A stretch of 64,000 bases of DNA from Paraprevotella xylaniphila YIT 11841 (lineage in GTDB: Bacteria; Bacteroidota; Bacteroidia; Bacteroidales; Bacteroidaceae), in assembly GCF_000205165.1 (NCBI RefSeq), contig NZ_GL883827.1:62077-126076 (forward strand), given 5' to 3'. Below, piece after piece: positions 16,645 to 25,438 of the stretch; the first letter of the stretch is position 1, and the number at the start of each line of letters is the position of its first letter. The position numbers and the translations under genes are program-made. A model generated the notes under the pieces. That model did no database searches, was not told where the DNA came from, and saw only the letters and a list, made by a program, of their open reading frames with translations.

Positions 16645-17013
16645 ATGAAAGTGAAGAACAGCCGCATCCTGCTGCCCCGCGTACGTTTCTATGCCCACCA
16701 TGGCGTGGATCCGCAAGAACAACTGACAGGCGCTTACTTCCACGTCGGGATAGAAGCCGACACGGATTTCAACGAGGCCATGCGGACCGACCGGTTGGAG
16801 GGCACAGTGAGCTATGCCGACTTATACGAAAGCATCAAAGCGGAAATGGACATCCCTTCAAAGTTGTTGGAACACGTGGCGGGGCGGATTCTTCAAAGGC
16901 TCTTCGACAACTTCCCTTCCATCAGCCGCATCCACCTGACCCTGACCAAGGAAAATCCGCCGATGGGGGCCGATTGCCGCGAAGCCGGGGTGGAAATCGA
17001 AGCGGAAAGATAA
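16645..17013 (+). CDS. folB: Dihydroneopterin aldolase
   Basis: FolB converts 7,8-dihydroneopterin to 6-hydroxymethyl-dihydropterin in folate synthesis. The 122-residue length is typical. Motifs are VRFYAHHGVDPQEQ (the family's F-x-a-x-HGv-x-xxE region), SYADLYESI near residue 58, LLEHVAGRI near 78 and a C-terminal LTLTKENPP. I prefer the ATG at 16645, five bases after nrdJ, over the ATG at 16630 that overlaps it, because family members begin shortly before I-x-L-x-x-V-x-F. It is probably co-transcribed with nrdJ. Confidence 0.93.
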   Translation: MKVKNSRILLPRVRFYAHHGVDPQEQLTGAYFHVGIEADTDFNEAMRTDRLEGTVSYADLYESIKAEMDIPSKLLEHVAGRILQRLFDNFPSISRIHLTLTKENPPMGADCREAGVEIEAER

Positions 17014-17064
17014 GGACCCGGACATCGGTATGAACTGTTTTTAGACAGAATATCTATATTTTAG

Positions 17065-17119
17065 ACATAAGAACAAAAGAACATATTTTCAAGTCTTAAA
17101 AGGCTTTTTGTTCTTATGT
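17065..17119 (+). terminator. Inverted repeat after folB, likely terminator
   Basis: ACATAAGAACAAAA (17065-17078) is perfectly complementary to 17106-17119 across a 27-base loop. It begins 52 bases after the folB stop. The stem shares the GAACATAAG core with the terminator after oadB. Confidence 0.5.
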
Positions 17120-17496
17120 TCTTTTGTCCAAATATCATTTTGTCAAATTGTCACTTCCGCCTCCTCAGAATCGCATATTCCGGACATGCAGGCACACATG
17201 GAGAAAAGAAACGATTCTCACGCATTTGCAGAAACCCTTTGTGCCCCCCTGCCACAACTTTTGCTTACTTCTTGCACAAGAATGAGGCATACAACGCGCA
17301 AACAAGCGAAAAGCACGTAAGCCCCAAAGAAGCTCCACCTCTCATTGTGCCATCCTGATTTCGACAACTTCCGACCTCCAAATAGAGAAAAAGATGGCGA
17401 TTTACGTACTTCCCTACACCGGTTTCTACCTGTCGGCGCGCCATCGGGCAGATGTTTTTTCCACATCCTGCGGAGAAAAAAAACGTTTTTTCAGCC

Positions 17497-17530
17497 GAAC
17501 GAAAAATCATTCAGCTGAGATTGATTCTTA
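17497..17530 (+). repeat. Dispersed palindromic repeat, copy B (degenerate)
   Basis: The segment GAACGAAAAATCATTCAGCT followed by GAGATTGATTCTT matches the core of copies A, C and D, but the outer arm that would complete the hairpin is lost. A preceding TGCGGAGAAAAAAAACG at 17469-17485 may be a decayed left arm. Confidence 0.6.
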
Positions 17531-17881
17531 AAATCTGTCAACAAGATTTAAAAGCATCCCGAAACTGTAAAAAAACATAAAGGAAACGAAGTGAAAATTG
17601 TCTGAATGGTGTTTTTTACAATCATTCGTTCCCTCCCTAAACAAGCTATTATCTTTCTTTTTGTTCCATAAACCCGCATTTTCGTATCATTTATTTCAAA
17701 CAGGCTTTTCAGCAACTTCCTGAAAAGTCTCCATACATACCGAGTTCCGATATTGCATTTTTTTAAGAGTATTTTTCCACACTTATTCTTCCATCCCACA
17801 AGAAAATTTTGTAATTTAGCGGGCAATAACATGAAACAGACACAAAAGGACAAATTCACATAATAAATTATCACCAAAACA

Positions 17882-18145
17882 ATGGAAAACATAGGTTTAG
17901 CATTACAACTCATGGTGGTGGGCATGGTTACGGTGTTCATCATCCTCATGATTGTCATCCAGTTGGGCAAATGGCTGATTCAGATAGTCAACAAAGTAGC
18001 CCCCGAAGAAACGGTGGCTCCGAAACGGAAGCCCGCACCCGGTATGGCCTCGGCCATCGATGCCCAAACACTGGCCGTCATCCGGGAGGCTGTCAGCCAA
18101 ATCACCGGAGGCAAAGGAAGCGTGAGCAAGGTAGAACGCCTGTAA
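17882..18145 (+). CDS. oadG: Sodium-pump decarboxylase gamma subunit (OadG-like)
   Basis: This small membrane subunit (87 residues) anchors the complex and helps assemble the alpha and beta subunits. It has one N-terminal transmembrane helix (about residues 5-30, LALQLMVVGMVTVFIILMIV), a hydrophilic proline/lysine linker and a C-terminal segment IREAVSQITGG. The start is the first ATG after a long gene-free region. The order gamma-alpha-beta, with gaps of 39 and 3 bases, is the usual oad operon layout. Confidence 0.9.
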   Translation: MENIGLALQLMVVGMVTVFIILMIVIQLGKWLIQIVNKVAPEETVAPKRKPAPGMASAIDAQTLAVIREAVSQITGGKGSVSKVERL

Positions 18146-18184
18146 GCACAAACAGTCATTGAAATCTAAAAGAAAAAACATACA

Positions 18185-20050
18185 ATGGAAAAAAGAGAAG
18201 TAAAATTCAGCTTAGTGTTCCGCGACATGTGGCAAAGTGCCGGAAAATACGTGCCGCGCGTGGACCAGTTGGTGAAAGTGGCTCCCGCCATCATCCGGAT
18301 GGGATGTTTCGACCGTGTGGAAACCAACGGGGGCGGTTTTGAACAGGTAAACCTACTTTTCGGGGAAAACCCGAACAACGCCGTGCGCCAATGGACGAAA
18401 CCGTTCCACGAAGCGGGCATCCAGACCCACATGCTCGACCGCGCACTGAACGGCCTGCGCATGAGTCCCGTGCCGGCCGACGTGCGCCGCCTGTTTTATA
18501 AAGTCAAGAAAGCGCAGGGCACGGACATCACCCGTACGTTTTGCGGGCTGAACGACATCCGCAACATCGCACCCAGCATCCGCTACGCCAAGGAAGCCGG
18601 CATGATTTCGCAGTGCAGCCTTTGCATCACCCACTCGCCCATACACACGGTAGAATATTACGTGAAGATGGCCCAACAACTCATTGACTTGGGATGCGAC
18701 GAAATCTGCCTCAAGGACATGGCGGGCATCGGCCGCCCCGAAACCCTCGGTAAAATATGTGCGGGCATCAAGGCTTACAAGAAAGACATCATCGTGCAAT
18801 ACCATTCCCATGCGGGACCGGGCTTCAACATGGCTTCCATCCTCGAAGTATGTAAGAACGGATGCGACTATGTGGATACAGCCGTAGCCCCGTTGGCATG
18901 GGGTACGGGGCACGCCGACATCCTGGCCGTACAGGCCATGCTGAAGGACGCAGGTTTCAAGGTGAAAGAAATCAATATGGCGGCCTACATGGAGGTACGC
19001 TCGCAGATACAGGAAATGATGGACGACTTCCTCGGATTATACTGCAATCCGCTCAACCGTATCAACAACTCCCTGCTCATCGCCCCGGGACTGCCGGGCG
19101 GCATGATGGGTTCGCTCATGGCCGATCTGGAGACCAACTTGGAGTCGCTCAACAAATGGAAGGCCAAACATGGGCAAGCCGAACTGACGCAGGACGAATT
19201 ACTCGTCAAGCTGTTCGACGAAGTAGCCTACATCTGGCCCAAGGTGGGGTATCCCTGCCTCGTGACCCCGTTTAGCCAATATGTGAAAAACCTGGCCCTG
19301 ATGAACGTCATCCAAATGGAGAAAAGCAAAGAACGTTGGAGCATGATTGCCGATGACATCTGGGACATGATTTTGGGCAAGGCCGGACGCCTGCCGGGCG
19401 AAGTGGCTCCGGAACTGAAGGCACTGGCCGAAGCGCAAGGACGGAAGTTCTCCGACACCGACCCGCAAGCCAACTATCCGGACGAACTGGACAAATACCG
19501 CCAGATGATGGCCGAAAAAGGATGGGACACTGGACAAGACGACGAGGAACTCTTCGAGTATGCCATGCACCCGTCGCAGTATGAGGCTTACAAGAGCGGC
19601 AAGGCCAAACAAGACTTCCTGGCCGACCTGCAAAAGAGACGCGAGGCTGCCGCCGCACCGGCCAGCGCAGGAAGCGCACCGGCACAGCCTTCTACCGTTA
19701 CCGTTACCGTGAACGGACAATCTTACAAAGTGGACATCGCCTACGGAGAACAAGCCGCACCGGCACAGACATCAGCCGCACCGGCGGCACAACCCGCCGC
19801 AGCCACAGGCGAAGGCGAAGACATCCCGGCTCCGTTGGAAGGTAAATTCTACCGCGTGAAAAACACGGAAGAAACACCGAAGCAACCGGGCGACCGCGTA
19901 AAAGCGGGCGACATCCTGGGTTACATCGAGGCCATGAAGACCTATAATGCCATCCGCGCCGAATTCGACGGCACCATCACGGCCATCTTGGTCAACTCCG
20001 GCGATGCCGTGGAAGAAGATGACGTAATCATGAAAATAGCCAAGCAGTAA
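18185..20050 (+). CDS. oadA: Oxaloacetate decarboxylase alpha subunit (carboxyltransferase plus biotin carrier)
   Basis: The alpha subunit moves the carboxyl group of oxaloacetate, or a related acid, onto a bound biotin, which the beta subunit then decarboxylates to pump sodium. The 621-residue protein has an HMGL-like TIM barrel with RDMWQSAGKYVPR at the start, the carbamylatable lysine in CLKDMAG near residue 180 and the metal-binding HxH in QYHSHAGPGFNM near 205. A conserved carboxylase domain follows, then an alanine/proline-rich linker (about 485-545), and a biotinyl domain with the acceptor lysine in EAMKT (residue 585). The usual motif is EAMKM, so the methionine after the lysine is replaced by threonine. 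Confidence 0.94.
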   Translation: MEKREVKFSLVFRDMWQSAGKYVPRVDQLVKVAPAIIRMGCFDRVETNGGGFEQVNLLFGENPNNAVRQWTKPFHEAGIQTHMLDRALNGLRMSPVPADVRRLFYKVKKAQGTDITRTFCGLNDIRNIAPSIRYAKEAGMISQCSLCITHSPIHTVEYYVKMAQQLIDLGCDEICLKDMAGIGRPETLGKICAGIKAYKKDIIVQYHSHAGPGFNMASILEVCKNGCDYVDTAVAPLAWGTGHADILAVQAMLKDAGFKVKEINMAAYMEVRSQIQEMMDDFLGLYCNPLNRINNSLLIAPGLPGGMMGSLMADLETNLESLNKWKAKHGQAELTQDELLVKLFDEVAYIWPKVGYPCLVTPFSQYVKNLALMNVIQMEKSKERWSMIADDIWDMILGKAGRLPGEVAPELKALAEAQGRKFSDTDPQANYPDELDKYRQMMAEKGWDTGQDDEELFEYAMHPSQYEAYKSGKAKQDFLADLQKRREAAAAPASAGSAPAQPSTVTVTVNGQSYKVDIAYGEQAAPAQTSAAPAAQPAAATGEGEDIPAPLEGKFYRVKNTEETPKQPGDRVKAGDILGYIEAMKTYNAIRAEFDGTITAILVNSGDAVEEDDVIMKIAKQ

Positions 20051-20053
20051 ATT

Positions 20054-21301
20054 ATGGAACAGTTAACAGATATATTCAACAAGCTATACCAGATGACGGC
20101 TTTCAGCAACATCATTGCCGACCCGTCGTTCCTCATCATGTATGCGCTGGCTTTCGTCCTGCTCTACTTGGGTATAGTGAAAAAGTACGAACCGCTGTTG
20201 CTCGTGCCCATTGCGTTCGGGGTGTTGTTGGCCAACTTCCCGGGCGGCGAGATGGGGGTCATACAAGCGGACTCGCAAGGGATGGTCACACTGGCCAACG
20301 GCAGCAAAGCCAACATCTGGGAAATGCCGTTGCACGACATCGCCCATGAATTCGGCCTGATGAACTTCCTTTATTACATGCTCATCAAGACAGGTTTCCT
20401 TCCACCCGTCATCTTCATGGGAGTAGGCGCCCTGACAGACTTCGGTCCGATGCTGCGCAACTTGCGCCTGTCCATCTTCGGGGCCGCCGCCCAATTCGGC
20501 ATCTTTGCCGTGCTGTTGGTAGCCATCCTGATGGGCTTCACGCCGAAAGAGGCCGCCTCGCTCGGTATCATCGGTGGTGCCGACGGCCCGACGGCCATCT
20601 TCACGACCATCAAACTGGCCCCACACTTGCTCGGTCCTATCGCCATTGCAGCCTATTCCTACATGGCACTTGTGCCGGTCATCATCCCGTTGGTGGTGAA
20701 ACTGACCTGCACGAAGAAGGAACTGATGATTAACATGAAGGAACAAGAAAAACTGCATCCGTCTACCACGGAAATCAAAAACCTGCGTGTACTGAAAATC
20801 ATCTTCCCTATTGCCGTCACGACAGTAGTAGCCCTGTTCGTCCCCACGGCAGTACCCCTCATCGGCATGCTGATGTTCGGTAACTTGCTGAAAGAAATCG
20901 GTGCCGACACTTCGCGCCTGTTCGATGCGGCTTCCAACTCCATCATGAACGCGGCCACCATCTTCTTAGGATTATGCGTGGGCGGAACGATGACAGTGGA
21001 TGCGTTCCTCAACATGCAGACGATAGGCATCGTCATCGGTGGATTCCTCGCCTTTGCGTTGTCCATTGCTTCCGGCATCGTCATGGTGAAGATATTCAAC
21101 CTGTTCAGCAAGAAGAAAATCAATCCGCTCATCGGTGCCACCGGGCTGAGTGCCGTACCCATGGCCAGTCGTGTCTGCAACGAAATCGCCACCAAATATG
21201 ATGTGAAAAACCATGTGTTGAACTACTGCATGGCCTCCAACATCTCCGGTGTCATCGGCTCGGCCGTGGCAGCCGGCGTGCTGATTTCCTTCTTGGGGTA
21301 A
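20054..21301 (+). CDS. oadB: Sodium-translocating decarboxylase beta subunit
   Basis: This integral membrane subunit decarboxylates the carboxybiotin of OadA and couples the energy to sodium export. The 415-residue protein is strongly hydrophobic with about nine to eleven helices. It carries the conserved region GGADGPTAIFTT near residue 175, whose aspartate is needed for sodium transport in studied homologs, and NAATIFLGLCVGGTM near 298 with the polar asparagine region. The gap to oadA is 3 bases. A 19-bp hairpin terminator ends the operon. Confidence 0.96.
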   Translation: MEQLTDIFNKLYQMTAFSNIIADPSFLIMYALAFVLLYLGIVKKYEPLLLVPIAFGVLLANFPGGEMGVIQADSQGMVTLANGSKANIWEMPLHDIAHEFGLMNFLYYMLIKTGFLPPVIFMGVGALTDFGPMLRNLRLSIFGAAAQFGIFAVLLVAILMGFTPKEAASLGIIGGADGPTAIFTTIKLAPHLLGPIAIAAYSYMALVPVIIPLVVKLTCTKKELMINMKEQEKLHPSTTEIKNLRVLKIIFPIAVTTVVALFVPTAVPLIGMLMFGNLLKEIGADTSRLFDAASNSIMNAATIFLGLCVGGTMTVDAFLNMQTIGIVIGGFLAFALSIASGIVMVKIFNLFSKKKINPLIGATGLSAVPMASRVCNEIATKYDVKNHVLNYCMASNISGVIGSAVAAGVLISFLG

Positions 21302-21328
21302 GACAGTTACAAACCGGATAAACAAAGA

Positions 21329-21376
21329 AGACAGAAGAACATAAGGATAAGATTTTTTCCTTATGTTCTTCTGTCT
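21329..21376 (+). terminator. Terminator of the oad operon
   Basis: A perfect 19-bp stem (21329-21347 with 21358-21376) encloses a 10-base T-rich loop. It lies 27 bases after the oadB stop. It shares the sequence AGAACATAAG with the inverted repeat after folB. Confidence 0.85.
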
Positions 21377-21482
21377 TTAAAAGAAGTAAAATCAAAGACG
21401 TATCACCTTCACTCACATCGGCAACCCAACAGATTAAAAAACGGGTTATTCTGTTTCCGTATGCTCCGAACCATTTTGCCTT

Positions 21483-21869
21483 TTAACCCGTTTTACATAT
21501 AGCAAACGTCGCATTCACAGCTTTCTTGCTTTTCAATATAGTAGCCAACATATACAATCCTCTTTCCGTGAACACGGCAGGCAAGGCACGACTTTTAGAC
21601 GATATTTTTACGGTCGGATTTTTCGACCGCAAAAATATCATTTCCTCACGTGTCAACCGAAACATGTAAGTGGGCGGGAACTTATCCGGATTATTTTTCA
21701 CAGCCTCGTTCACTCGTTTGGTTTACACAACATACAATTCCGCTATATCTGCATCTAATATCACCACCGTCTCACGCACGGTCATTATTTTACTGCGAAC
21801 CTGCTCAAACATATTGCCTGTCGGCAGTCCCACATCAGTATGCTGCAAAGTATTCCTATCCATTTCCAT
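21483..21869 (-). pseudogene. Broken ORF6N-domain gene
   Basis: ORF6N domains are DNA-binding modules often found in phage and mobile-element proteins. From the ATG at 21869 the frame encodes an ORF6N start (RSKIMTVRETVVILDADIAELY), then VV and an in-frame TAA at 21723-21725 where intact relatives have GVETKRVN. The frame continues as TKRVNEAVKNNPDKFP, then FRLTREEMIFLRSK and FTERGLYMLATILKSKKA, as in the family. It stops at NATFAICKTG, losing the C-terminal half. A stop from one base change plus 3' truncation indicates a relic. The downstream part could in theory start at GTG 21713, but that would lack the domain's first half. Confidence 0.75.
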
Positions 21870-21877
21870 TTTTTATG

Positions 21878-24346
21878 TCAGTCCTGATAATACACCCTCT
21901 TCACCCGGGCACTGACTCCCGTCAGGATTTCGTAGGGAATCGTACCCACAGCGTCGCTCAGCACCGTCACCGGCAAATCATCGCCGAAGATGATGGCGGT
22001 ATCGCCCTCACGGCAATCTATGTCCGTCACATCTATCATGCAGACATCCATGCAAATATTGCCCACATACGGGGCACGCTGTCCGTTGACCAGACAATAC
22101 GCACGGCCGCAACCTAATTTGCGGTCCAAGCCGTCGGCATAACCGATGGGCAGGGCTGCAATCCTGCTGTCACGCGTCAACCGCCCTTTGCGGCTGTATC
22201 CCACCGTATCTTCCTTCGGCACTTCGTGTATCTGGAGAATCGTGGTTTTGAGCGTACTGACATTATGGAGAATCTCATTATTCCGGGAATTGATACCATA
22301 GAGCCCCAAGCCGAGACGTACCATCTCCAAATGACGCTCCGGGAAATGTTCAATCCCCGCACTGTTGCAGATATGGCGCAAAATCTTATGACTATAAGCC
22401 TGCTGAAGCTGCGCACTGCCTTTCAGGAACAACTCGTACTGACGGGCGGAAAAGGCATCGAAATCGTCGCTGTCGCTCCCGACGAAATGGGAAAATACGG
22501 AACGGGGAATCACAGCCGACTGGCGTTTCAACCGTTCCACCAGCAACGGCATATCCTTTTCCGGGTCGAATCCTAACCGGTGCATGCCCGTGTCTAATTT
22601 CACATGGATGGGAAAATGGGTCACCCCTTCTTTCTCCGCCTCGTGAGTCAAGGCTTCCAACAAACGGAAACTGTACACTTCCGGTTCAAGGTCGTACTCG
22701 AACAAGGTCGGAAAACTGCTCATCTCCGGATTCATAATCATGATATTCGCCGTAATGCCGGCCTTCCGCAAGTCCACACCTTCGTCGGCCACGGCCACGG
22801 CCAGATAATCCACCTGATGATCCTGCAGGGTTTTGGCAATCTCCACAGCACCGGCCCCGTAAGCCGACGCCTTTACCATACATACCATCTTCGTCTCCGG
22901 CTTCATGAAACTGCGGTAATAGTTCAAATTATCCACTACGGCATTCAAATTGACCTCCAATGTCGTTTCGTGCACCTTCAAGGCCAAGTGTTCCGTCAAA
23001 ACGTCGAAACGGAAAGACCTTGCCCCTTTGATGAGAATCACTTCGTCGTGCAACGTGTCCAACACACCGCTGCCCAACAATTCATCCGTAGAACGATAAA
23101 AACATGCCTCCATACCGAACAGACCTCGTACGGCAGACAAGCACGGACCGACTCCTATGAACTTCTCCACGCCGCGCATAGCCACCAAACGGGCCACGCG
23201 GCCATATAAATCCTCAGGCGCACCGCCAGCCTGCTCGATATCACTCAAAACCAACGTACGTTTCCGCCCCGCACAATCAGGACGCCGGTTCATGAAGTCG
23301 AGGGCGATATCCAAAGAATTATAATCCGAATTGTAACTGTCGTTAATGAGCGTACAACCCGAACGGCCTTCTTTCACCTCCAGGCGCATGGCCACCGGTT
23401 CGAGCACGGCCATCCTTGCGGCAATCGTCTCGGGACTCATCCCCAAATGCAAGCATACGGCCAGGCAGGACACGGAATTGGCCAACGAAGCCTCGTCGAT
23501 AAAAGGAATAGAACAGGCTGCCTCCTTACCTTTATATATATAGGACACAACCGTCTCTGCCTCCCGCTTTTCCACCGATGCGATATATAAAGGTACATCG
23601 CGCTGCTGCCGCGACCATGCAAAGTATTCTCCTTTGAAAGCCGAACGGTTGACGCAACCGGCTACGCACGCATCGTCCATATCGTACACCAAGACTTTGG
23701 CATCCTTGAACAACTTCAACTTCTCCATACACTTTTGCTCATACGAAGTGAAATTCTCCTGATGCGCATCGCCCAAGCAAGTAAAAACCCCTATGGTCGG
23801 CTGAATCACCGACTGCAAAGCTTCCATCTCTCCCGGCTCGGAAATTCCGGCCTCAAAAAGCCCTACTTCGCTTTTCTCATTCAGGTTCCATACGGACAAA
23901 GGCACTCCGATTTGGGAATTGTAGCTCCTCGGCGAACGGGTGACGCGTCTTTCGGGCGACAACAACTGGTAAAGCCACTCCTTGACCACGGTCTTCCCAT
24001 TGCTTCCGGTTATACCCACCACCGGAATGTCGAAAGCCTCGCGATGACGTTCGGCCAAGCGTTGCAAGGCTTTCAGCGGACTGACCACTTGCAGGAAGTT
24101 GGCATCGGGACAAGATGTCATGTCTTCCGGCAAACGACTGACCACAAAAGAGCGTACCCCCCGACGATAAAGTTCGGGAATATAACGGTGCCCGTCGTTG
24201 CGACGGCTTTCCAACGCAAAAAACAAAGTATCTTCAGGGAAACACAAAGAACGGCTATCCGTTAGAATCCACCGGACTTCCACTGCTTCGTCGCCCCACA
24301 AATGTGCACCGACCAACGAAGCTATTCTTTCTAATGTATAAGACAT
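21878..24346 (-). CDS. murF-alr: Bifunctional MurF ligase / alanine racemase
   Basis: The N-terminal half joins D-Ala-D-Ala to the UDP-MurNAc tripeptide; the C-terminal half makes D-alanine from L-alanine. This fusion is characteristic of Bacteroidetes. Of 822 residues, about 1-450 are MurF, with the ATP loop GITGSNGKT near residue 113, FEAGISEPGEM and the NDSYNSDY motif near 355. Residues of about 455-822 are a PLP racemase with the lysine in MVKASAYGAGA, and NRDSRIAALPIGYADG-like and GNICMDVCMIDVT segments. I choose the ATG at 24346; an in-frame TTG at 24355 overlaps the stop of the upstream GSCFA gene. The two genes are likely co-transcribed. Confidence 0.95.
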   Translation of the reverse strand: MSYTLERIASLVGAHLWGDEAVEVRWILTDSRSLCFPEDTLFFALESRRNDGHRYIPELYRRGVRSFVVSRLPEDMTSCPDANFLQVVSPLKALQRLAERHREAFDIPVVGITGSNGKTVVKEWLYQLLSPERRVTRSPRSYNSQIGVPLSVWNLNEKSEVGLFEAGISEPGEMEALQSVIQPTIGVFTCLGDAHQENFTSYEQKCMEKLKLFKDAKVLVYDMDDACVAGCVNRSAFKGEYFAWSRQQRDVPLYIASVEKREAETVVSYIYKGKEAACSIPFIDEASLANSVSCLAVCLHLGMSPETIAARMAVLEPVAMRLEVKEGRSGCTLINDSYNSDYNSLDIALDFMNRRPDCAGRKRTLVLSDIEQAGGAPEDLYGRVARLVAMRGVEKFIGVGPCLSAVRGLFGMEACFYRSTDELLGSGVLDTLHDEVILIKGARSFRFDVLTEHLALKVHETTLEVNLNAVVDNLNYYRSFMKPETKMVCMVKASAYGAGAVEIAKTLQDHQVDYLAVAVADEGVDLRKAGITANIMIMNPEMSSFPTLFEYDLEPEVYSFRLLEALTHEAEKEGVTHFPIHVKLDTGMHRLGFDPEKDMPLLVERLKRQSAVIPRSVFSHFVGSDSDDFDAFSARQYELFLKGSAQLQQAYSHKILRHICNSAGIEHFPERHLEMVRLGLGLYGINSRNNEILHNVSTLKTTILQIHEVPKEDTVGYSRKGRLTRDSRIAALPIGYADGLDRKLGCGRAYCLVNGQRAPYVGNICMDVCMIDVTDIDCREGDTAIIFGDDLPVTVLSDAVGTIPYEILTGVSARVKRVYYQD

Positions 24347-24351
24347 AATCC

Positions 24352-25341
24352 TCAATATTTTAGCAGACTTTTCAAATTCTCGTATGCAGATGTCCGGACT
24401 AAGTTCGGGTATTTTTCAGTAAGTCGTTCTAACTTTAACATAGTTTGACGCAGGAACTCCCGGTAAGCCGCCGATTCAGGATGTAGCGGACGGTGTGACA
24501 AAGCCTTCGCCACAGCCTCCCATTCTGCCATGAAGCTTCGTGTTTCCGCAGGGAAACAGACTTCGGAAAAACGTTCCCAAATATACTCTACCGCCACCTC
24601 GGACGGATGCAACATGTCTGCCGCATAAAACCGGTAATCCCTCAATTCGTCCAACACAATCTCGTAAGCCGGAAAATAGAAGCAACGCCCCCCATACGCC
24701 CGGCATAACTCGTCCACGGCCAACAACAGCACGGCTTTCCCCAACCGACTGCCGTGAAAACCATATTTGGCATAACGGTAAGGACTGACCGTAAAAACAA
24801 TTTGCAAGGACGGATTGACCCGCCAAAGAGCCTCCAAAGCCTCTCCGAGTTCAGCCTTCGTCCCCTCCACGTCCAACTGCCCTTCCGTAAACCATGCCCC
24901 GGGTTGCTTATGGCAATTCGCCACCACCCGCCCGTTGTCATGCAGACGGTAATAACGGTTCGTACCCAAAGTAAGAAACAGGACTTTCAGCGACCTGAAC
25001 CGGGCAGCTTCTTCACAGCGCACGTTTTCCAGACGGGCACGGCATTCCTCCCGGTTCTCCGTAGAAAAGGAACTGTCATTCAACCAACTGTGCCACAGTC
25101 CTCCCGATTCGAAAAAAATATCTTCGGGCAACGGCTCTCCGGTAGCCATCGCCCTGCACCACGCGGCTATACTCAACGGATTGTACAATACCCCAAACGG
25201 GTTAGCATGCGCATCCAACCCTGACTGCACCATACGCCGGCCGATATGGTCGGCAAAGCAAGAGCCCAACAGGGTAAGCCCGTCTCCGGGATGGATATCC
25301 AATCCCTTCATCTCATTTTCTACTGTGGTACGAAACTTCAT
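24352..25341 (-). CDS. GSCFA domain protein
   Basis: A 329-residue cytoplasmic protein named after its GSCFA motif, seen here as LLGSCFADHIGRRM near residue 25. The block FLTLGTNRYYRL near 128 and QIVFTVSPYRYAKYGFHGS near 200 resemble SGNH/GDSL-type hydrolase blocks, as does DMLHPSEVAVEYIWERF near 240. The substrate is unknown. It lies immediately upstream of murF-alr, a common Bacteroidales arrangement, and diverges from dxs with back-to-back promoters in the 97-base gap. Confidence 0.88.
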   Translation of the reverse strand: MKFRTTVENEMKGLDIHPGDGLTLLGSCFADHIGRRMVQSGLDAHANPFGVLYNPLSIAAWCRAMATGEPLPEDIFFESGGLWHSWLNDSSFSTENREECRARLENVRCEEAARFRSLKVLFLTLGTNRYYRLHDNGRVVANCHKQPGAWFTEGQLDVEGTKAELGEALEALWRVNPSLQIVFTVSPYRYAKYGFHGSRLGKAVLLLAVDELCRAYGGRCFYFPAYEIVLDELRDYRFYAADMLHPSEVAVEYIWERFSEVCFPAETRSFMAEWEAVAKALSHRPLHPESAAYREFLRQTMLKLERLTEKYPNLVRTSAYENLKSLLKY

Positions 25342-25381
25342 ATCTCACATTCGTTAAATGTCAAAACGGTATTTTTTCCTG

Positions 25382-25389
25382 CAAAAGTA
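25382..25389 (-). promoter_or_regulatory. -7 promoter element of the GSCFA-murF/alr operon
   Basis: Minus-strand TACTTTTG fits TAnnTTTG, 40 bases before the GSCFA start codon. It is divergent with the dxs -7 box only 22 bases away. Confidence 0.5.
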
Positions 25390-25411
25390 AGCAAGATATA
25401 TGAAATTATGC

Positions 25412-25419
25412 TAATTTTG
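25412..25419 (+). promoter_or_regulatory. -7 promoter element of dxs
   Basis: TAATTTTG fits TAnnTTTG, 19 bases before the dxs start codon, so the leader is very short. No -33 TTTG is visible at standard spacing. Confidence 0.5.
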
Positions 25420-25438
25420 CATGAACTAAATCAAGCTG

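Larger units (their letters stand above)
17014..17881. other. 868-base intergenic region without a gene
   Basis: Between folB and oadG I find an inverted repeat at 17065-17119, a degenerate copy of the dispersed repeat near 17497-17530, and AT-rich sequence. Short open frames on both strands (17108-17320, 17548-17970 and others) have no domain, no consistent codon pattern and overlap the repeats, so I leave them out. No RNA gene is recognised. Confidence 0.6.

Noticed and set aside
17108-17970. Several short frames in the folB-oadG gap
   Set aside because: They overlap repeat sequences on both strands and show no conserved motif. The arginine/leucine-rich stretches are translations of the dispersed repeat.
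21483-21869. Prophage or insertion sequence at the ORF6N remnant
   Set aside because: No integrase, transposase or structural gene accompanies it; it is an isolated relic.
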